From assembly GCA_002495225.1 (NCBI GenBank), contig DAEF01000180.1, positions 7,240-16,499 of the forward strand: a DNA stretch of 9,260 bases, in the 5' to 3' direction. Numbering within the stretch: the first letter of the stretch is position 1; each line of letters opens with the position of its first letter. Positions 5,796-9,260 of this stretch are shown here, in pieces. The notes below the pieces were generated by a model. That model saw only the letters and a program-made list of their open reading frames with translations, did not search any database and was not told the DNA's origin. This stretch comes from Methanoregulaceae archaeon UBA288 (lineage in GTDB: Archaea; Halobacteriota; Methanomicrobia; Methanomicrobiales; Methanospirillaceae). The position numbers and the translations under genes are program-made.

Positions 5796-7132
5796 CCGTA
5801 GACGTCCTCGAACCGGACGATGTCGTCCTCCTCGAGGTACTCGCCGATCTGGACCTCGATCACCTCGAGCGGGATCACCCCCGGGTTACCAAGCCGGTGG
5901 CGCTGGCCGGTCTTGACGAAGGTCGACTCGCCCTGCGTCAAGAGGCGGGTCTCGCCGTCGAGCTCGACCTCGGCCGTCCCCGAGACCACGATCCAGTGCT
6001 CGGAGCGGTGGTGGTGGAGCTGGAGCGAGAGGCGGCGCCCGGGCCGGACCGTGACCCGCTTGATCTTGTACGCGCCGTTCGCCTCGAGCACCTTGTACGT
6101 GCCCCATGGGCGGTGCTCCTCGCGGTGGTGGATTATAACCGGGTCGCCTTCTGCCTTCAGCGCGGCCACGAGCTCGCGCACGCGCCCGGTCTCGCTCTTC
6201 CGAGCCACGAGGAGCGCGTCGTCCGTGTCGACCACGACCAGGCCCTCGACCCCGATCAGACCGACCCGCTTCCCCTCCGACCGGACGTAGTTGTCGCGGC
6301 TGTCGAGGAAGAGCGCCGCGCCGGCGTTCCCGTCGGGATCGGCCGGTTCAGCCGCCGCGAAGGCGGCGAAATCGCCCAGGTCGGACCAGGCGGCGTCGAG
6401 CGGCGCGACCGCGACCCTGTCCGAGTGCTCGAGGAGGCCGTAGTCGATCGAGACCGACGGCATACCCGCGTAGTCCGGCGGGAGCGCGGCGACCGCTTCC
6501 GCGATCGCGGGCTTGAGGCGGGCGAGCTCCTCGAAGAAGACGGTCGTCGAAAGCAGGAACATGCCCGAGTTCCAGAGGTAGCCGTCGCGGACGTAGGCCT
6601 CCGCGGTCGCGGCGTCGGGCTTCTCGACGAACGCGTCGACCCCGTACCCGCCGGGGAGCGGCGCGCCGGGGCGGATGTAGCCGTACCCGGTGTGCGGCGC
6701 GGTCGGGGTCACGCCGAACGTGACAAGCCGGTCCCGGGCGAGGTCCGCGGCCCCCCGGATCGCGTCGAGCGCGCCGTCGTCGAGCAGGTGATCGCTCGGC
6801 AGGACGGCCGCGATCGACTCGCCGCGGTCCGCCCGGAGCGCGGCCATGGCCCAGGCGATGGCGGGGAGCGTGTTCCGGCCCGCGGGCTCGGCGAGGAGGT
6901 GCAGGTCGTCGCAGGAGCCGCCGAGGGCCTCGACCTGGTCGCGGATCAGGTAGCGGTGGGCCTCGTTCGTGACGATCCAGACGCCGTCCTCGCCGGCGAG
7001 AGCCCGGGCGCGCATCCAGGTCCGCTGGAAGAGCGACCGGTCGCCGACGGGCAGGAACTGCTTGGGATACTGCTCCCGCGAGAGCGGCCAGAGCCGGGTC
7101 CCCGAGCCGCCCGCGAGGATGATGCACTGCAT
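5786..7132 (-). CDS. manC: Mannose-1-phosphate guanylyltransferase / mannose-6-phosphate isomerase
   Basis: A bifunctional cytoplasmic enzyme of 448 residues, the usual length of the family. It isomerises fructose-6-phosphate to mannose-6-phosphate and joins mannose-1-phosphate with GTP to give GDP-mannose. The N-terminal nucleotidyltransferase shows ILAGGSGTRLWPLSRE (5-20), PKQF, LPSDH (111-115) and FVEKP (168-172). The C-terminal cupin (about 335-445) shows RPWGTYK, SLQLHHHRSEHW (369-380), GQRHRLGNPG (409-418) and a YLEEDDIVRFEDVYGR end. The frame stays open far upstream, but the ATG at 7132 is chosen because family proteins begin right at the IILAGGSGTR strand. Only a weak AGAGAG lies before it. 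A short GC-rich hairpin fills part of the 26-base gap to the flippase-like gene, so it is probably the last gene of that transcript. GDP-mannose likely feeds glycolipids or glycoproteins of the cell surface. Confidence 0.96.
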   Translation of the reverse strand: MQCIILAGGSGTRLWPLSREQYPKQFLPVGDRSLFQRTWMRARALAGEDGVWIVTNEAHRYLIRDQVEALGGSCDDLHLLAEPAGRNTLPAIAWAMAALRADRGESIAAVLPSDHLLDDGALDAIRGAADLARDRLVTFGVTPTAPHTGYGYIRPGAPLPGGYGVDAFVEKPDAATAEAYVRDGYLWNSGMFLLSTTVFFEELARLKPAIAEAVAALPPDYAGMPSVSIDYGLLEHSDRVAVAPLDAAWSDLGDFAAFAAAEPADPDGNAGAALFLDSRDNYVRSEGKRVGLIGVEGLVVVDTDDALLVARKSETGRVRELVAALKAEGDPVIIHHREEHRPWGTYKVLEANGAYKIKRVTVRPGRRLSLQLHHHRSEHWIVVSGTAEVELDGETRLLTQGESTFVKTGQRHRLGNPGVIPLEVIEVQIGEYLEEDDIVRFEDVYGRS

Positions 7133-7146
7133 GTACTCTCTGTTGT

Positions 7147-7157
7147 CCCCGGCGGGG
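7147..7157 (-). other. Short GC hairpin between the flippase-like gene and manC
   Basis: CCCC and GGGG flank a 3-base loop, just behind the flippase-like stop (7161-7159) and 14 bases before the manC start. There is no T-tract. The stop side also has the perfect 12-base palindrome GGTTCGCGAACC at 7163-7174, within the last codons. These might be an RNA processing or attenuation point inside the cluster, or chance in GC-rich DNA. Confidence 0.25.
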
Positions 7158-7158
7158 G

Positions 7159-8196
7159 TTAAGGTTCGCGAACCCGTTTGCGCCGCCCGGCCTCGCGCCG
7201 GACGATCGCGATGCCGGCGCCGAGCCCGAGCAGGATGTTCAGGTGGTAGATGATCAGCCGCCAGAGAACGACCAGGACGCCGAGGGACGAGGACGGGACG
7301 AAGAGCCCGTAGAGCGAGGCGGCCGAGGCCTCGGCCAGCCCCGACCCGCCGGGGGTGACGGGCAGGAGCGAGATGACGTTGATCAGCATCTGGCAGAGGA
7401 GGGAGAGGAGCCAGGACGGGGGCAGACCGAGCGCGAGGAGCACGAACGAGGCGACCGTGAAGTCCAGGACCCAGTACCCGGCCGAGAGCGCGAGCGCCCC
7501 CGCGAGGTGGCCCAGTCCCCGGGTGGCGAACCGGCCGAACGCGGCGTGGAAGTGGTCGACCTCGCGGTCGAGCCGCTCCGAGACCCGGTCGAGCCGCTCC
7601 GCGATACCGGCCGGGAGCCGGCGCCCGAGCGCGGCCGTGAGCCCCACGAGGGCTCGCTTGAGCCCCTGCGGCCACCGGAGCGTGAGCAGGAGCAGTCCGG
7701 CGAAGGCCAGGACGAAGAGGCCGATCGCGGGGACGAGCGGGCCGCCGCTGACGCCGAGGGCGACCAGCTGCCGCTCGAGGACCACGACCGCGAGCACGAC
7801 CCCGGCGAGCAGCAGGAGGACGTCGAGGAGCCGCTCGGCCACGACGACCGCGGTCGCGTCCCCGGCGCGGACGCCCGCGCGGTAGAGCTCGTGGACCCGC
7901 ACGGGCTCGCCCCCGGCCGACGACGGCGTGACGGAGGCGGCGAGCACGTTCGCGAGCACGATCGGGACACACGTGCGGTACGGCACGCGGTATCCCAGGC
8001 CGGCCGAGAGGACGCGGATCCGGCCGGCCCAGCAGAGGAGGGCGGCGCCGTGGGAGAGGAGGGCGACCCCGAGCCAGCGGAGATCGAGGCGTCCGAGCGC
8101 GGCATACGTCGCCTCGTCCACGGTCAGGGCGAGCACGACCGCGAGCACGGCGGCCGAGAGGAGGACCGAGACGAGGAGCCAGCCGCGCCGCCGCAT
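7159..8196 (-). CDS. Flippase-like membrane protein (LPG synthase TM / UPF0104 family)
   Basis: A 345-residue polytopic membrane protein with about eight helices (roughly 7-25, 40-58, 73-90, 115-140, 153-173, 228-256, 261-280 and 300-332). Family signatures are SVTPSSAGGEPVRVHELYRAG (split at 88-108), the following VVVAERLLDVLLLL, and LLPVTPGGSGLAEAS (277-291). Relatives include the membrane part of bacterial lysylphosphatidylglycerol synthase and archaeal AglD-type companions. The aminoacyl-transferase part is absent, so lysyl-lipid synthesis is not expected. A role in moving or binding a lipid-linked sugar is plausible beside manC but unproven. The ATG at 8196 follows the DUF357 stop by one base, with GGTG four bases upstream, so translation is probably coupled. 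The open frame continues upstream, but that part runs antiparallel to no known domain and overlaps DUF357. It ends in a basic tail (RREAGRRKRVREP). Confidence 0.88.
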   Translation of the reverse strand: MRRRGWLLVSVLLSAAVLAVVLALTVDEATYAALGRLDLRWLGVALLSHGAALLCWAGRIRVLSAGLGYRVPYRTCVPIVLANVLAASVTPSSAGGEPVRVHELYRAGVRAGDATAVVVAERLLDVLLLLAGVVLAVVVLERQLVALGVSGGPLVPAIGLFVLAFAGLLLLTLRWPQGLKRALVGLTAALGRRLPAGIAERLDRVSERLDREVDHFHAAFGRFATRGLGHLAGALALSAGYWVLDFTVASFVLLALGLPPSWLLSLLCQMLINVISLLPVTPGGSGLAEASAASLYGLFVPSSSLGVLVVLWRLIIYHLNILLGLGAGIAIVRREAGRRKRVREP

Positions 8197-8197
8197 G

Positions 8198-8764
8198 CTA
8201 CACCGCGAAGAGCGACCGGTCACCCGCGATCGCCACGAGCCCGGCCCGGACCCCGGCGTCGAGCCAGCCGTAGGCATACGAGCTGACCGAGAGGGAGGCC
8301 TCGAGGTCGCCGCAAGCGAGGTAGCGGGCCGAGGGAGCGAGGAGCGCCCCCGCGACCGCGAGGATCGAGAGCGCGGCCGCGTGCGCCGGGCTCGCCGGGT
8401 CCGGGGCCGGTGCGGACGCCTCGAGGGCCGCCGCGAGCATGGCTGCGTACCGCCCCGCCTTCTCTGCGAGCCGGGGGGCGTCTTCGCCCGGCACGACGCC
8501 CTGGAGGAGGCCGACTCTCGAGCCCGGGCCGTCCAGCAGGCCGACGGCCACGGCCGCGTCGAGCCAGCCGCAGGCGTAGGCGACGGCCGCGAGGGCGTTG
8601 ACCGGGTCGCCGCGGCCGGCGAACGCGGCCGCGTCCGCACGGTAGGCCCGGACCATCCCCAGGCAGTCGGCCGCGGCCGGCGCGAGCAGGGCGTCCTCGC
8701 GCACCCCGGCCCGGACGCACGCGAGTGCCGCGTCGAGTGTACCGAACGCGGCGGCGAGCGTCAT
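8198..8764 (-). CDS. DUF357 protein with two domain copies
   Basis: A 188-residue, Ala-rich, probably helical cytoplasmic protein of unknown function. The DUF357 hallmark occurs twice: GDPVNALAAVAYACGWLDA (52-70) and GDLEASLSVSSYAYGWLDA (152-170). The two YAxGWLDA cores (63-70 and 163-170) lie exactly 100 residues apart and are each followed by a GL-V/L segment, so the protein is an internal duplication. Many archaeal DUF357 proteins appear to be shorter single-domain forms. The ATG at 8764 overlaps the dphB stop in ATGA, which fixes the start and implies coupled translation; an earlier GGAGG is too far away to serve alone. The open frame runs upstream into dphB but shows no similarity there. 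DUF357 genes are archaeal, and the contact with dphB suggests co-expression, not a known shared reaction. Confidence 0.88.
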   Translation of the reverse strand: MTLAAAFGTLDAALACVRAGVREDALLAPAAADCLGMVRAYRADAAAFAGRGDPVNALAAVAYACGWLDAAVAVGLLDGPGSRVGLLQGVVPGEDAPRLAEKAGRYAAMLAAALEASAPAPDPASPAHAAALSILAVAGALLAPSARYLACGDLEASLSVSSYAYGWLDAGVRAGLVAIAGDRSLFAV

Positions 8765-9260
8765 AGGCCGGCGAAGGCCTCCAGGTACTCCCGCTCCATC
8801 ACGTGGAGCCCGCCCGGCACCATCAAAACGTGGAGGGGCCCGCCGAAGTCGACCCGGCGGAGCCGGTCGGCCGTGCCGGCCGCGACCACCGGGTCGGGCG
8901 ACCCGGCCCGGGCGCAGCCGACGTAGAGGGGGACCTCGAACCCCAGGTCGGCCGCGCCCGCCTCGAGCAGGTCGAGCGCCTCCGAAATCAGCATGCACCG
9001 CCCGGGCTGGATATCCAGGTAGACGAGGGTGTGCTGGTCCCGCTCCAGGTTCTCGCGCACGGCTGCCGCAGGCGACGTCGGTCGCCAGGAGCCGTGGGAA
9101 AACGGGAGCGAGGTCGCCGGGCCGAACCGGTAGTTCTGGAGCCCGGCCAGGCCCGGCGCGGCCGTCGCGATCGAAGCGCCGTGCACGACCCGGGTCTCGA
9201 TCCCGAGGGCGTGCGCCCTGAGCCGGAGGTCGACGTGGGTGGTCGAGACCATCGGGTCGC
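8761..9260 (-). CDS. dphB: Diphthine synthase, N-terminus outside the window
   Basis: An S-adenosylmethionine-dependent methyltransferase that trimethylates the amino-carboxypropyl histidine of elongation factor 2, a step toward diphthamide. The 165 residues present are the C-terminal two thirds of a protein usually about 250-265 long. Recognised segments are DPMVSTTHVDLRLRA at the window edge, VVHGASIATAAPGLAGLQNY, RFGPATSLPF, TLVYLDIQ, RAGSPDPVV, FGGPLHVLMVPGGLHVMERE and the EYLEAFAGL end. The ATG at 9252 is internal: codons for D and P precede it in frame and match the family's DPM-x-TTH segment, so the true start lies beyond base 9260. It is the first visible gene of the four-gene cluster and overlaps DUF357 by four bases. 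EF-2 diphthamide modification is confined to archaea and eukaryotes, which supports the archaeal origin of the window. Confidence 0.96.
   Translation of the reverse strand, partial: DPMVSTTHVDLRLRAHALGIETRVVHGASIATAAPGLAGLQNYRFGPATSLPFSHGSWRPTSPAAAVRENLERDQHTLVYLDIQPGRCMLISEALDLLEAGAADLGFEVPLYVGCARAGSPDPVVAAGTADRLRRVDFGGPLHVLMVPGGLHVMEREYLEAFAGL

Noticed and set aside
1212..5916. Very long plus-strand open frames opposite the kinase and copper ATPase (719, 413 and 589 residues)
   Set aside because: They are antisense to genes with clear domains, are rich in Arg, Asp, Glu and Pro in simple patterns, and show no known motif. Long antisense frames are expected in DNA with this GC content.
7133..7972. 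Upstream extension of the manC frame, giving 728 residues
   Set aside because: The extra part is Arg/Pro/Ala-rich, overlaps the flippase-like gene in another frame, and family members start at the IILAGGSGTR strand.
5417..8926. Plus-strand frames of 581, 347 and 332 residues opposite manC, the flippase-like gene and DUF357
   Set aside because: Same low-complexity composition, no domain and no convincing ribosome site; the minus strand is fully explained by known families.

Overview
The window looks archaeal and most resembles a high-GC methanogen of the order Methanomicrobiales. The evidence is a diphthine synthase (the EF-2 diphthamide pathway, absent from bacteria), a DUF357 protein, a MASE3-type sensor kinase of a sort common in methanogens, TATA-like AT-rich boxes ahead of some genes, and Shine-Dalgarno sites of the GGAG/GGTGA type. 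Base composition is very GC-rich throughout. The lineage assignment is inference. Every gene I can support lies on the minus strand, so the window is transcribed from right to left.

Right part (about 9260 down to 5770). A tight four-gene cluster: dphB (5' end outside the window), a DUF357 protein with two copies of its domain, a flippase-like integral membrane protein, and a bifunctional mannose-1-phosphate guanylyltransferase / mannose-6-phosphate isomerase (manC type). The junctions are a 4-base ATGA overlap, a 1-base gap and a 26-base gap, so this is very probably one transcript. It ends at a palindromic hairpin plus T-tract that contains the manC stop codon. The last two genes suggest GDP-mannose supply and lipid or glycan export for surface glycosylation; dphB is a translation-factor modification gene.

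Middle part (5742 down to 1365). A copper-exporting P1B-1 ATPase with two N-terminal heavy-metal domains (copA), followed after 37 bases by a membrane sensor histidine kinase (MASE3-PAS-HisKA-HATPase) with no response regulator in the window. The short junction carries two palindromes.

Left part (1364 down to 1). A 308-base stretch without a convincing gene holds two hairpins behind the kinase stop and a TATA-like box. Next come a shortened family-2 glycosyltransferase-like membrane protein whose DXD motif is damaged, then a 49-residue YHS metal-binding protein with its own TATA-like box and a dyad next to its Shine-Dalgarno. At the very edge lie the first 25 bases of a tRNA gene. The YHS protein and copA form a plausible copper-handling pair, split by the kinase and the degenerate glycosyltransferase. 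I saw no CRISPR array, transposase, insertion sequence or phage gene, and nothing that amounts to a clearly new multi-gene system. The most unusual items are the small YHS gene with its dyad, the glycosyltransferase relic, and the copper pump-kinase pairing.
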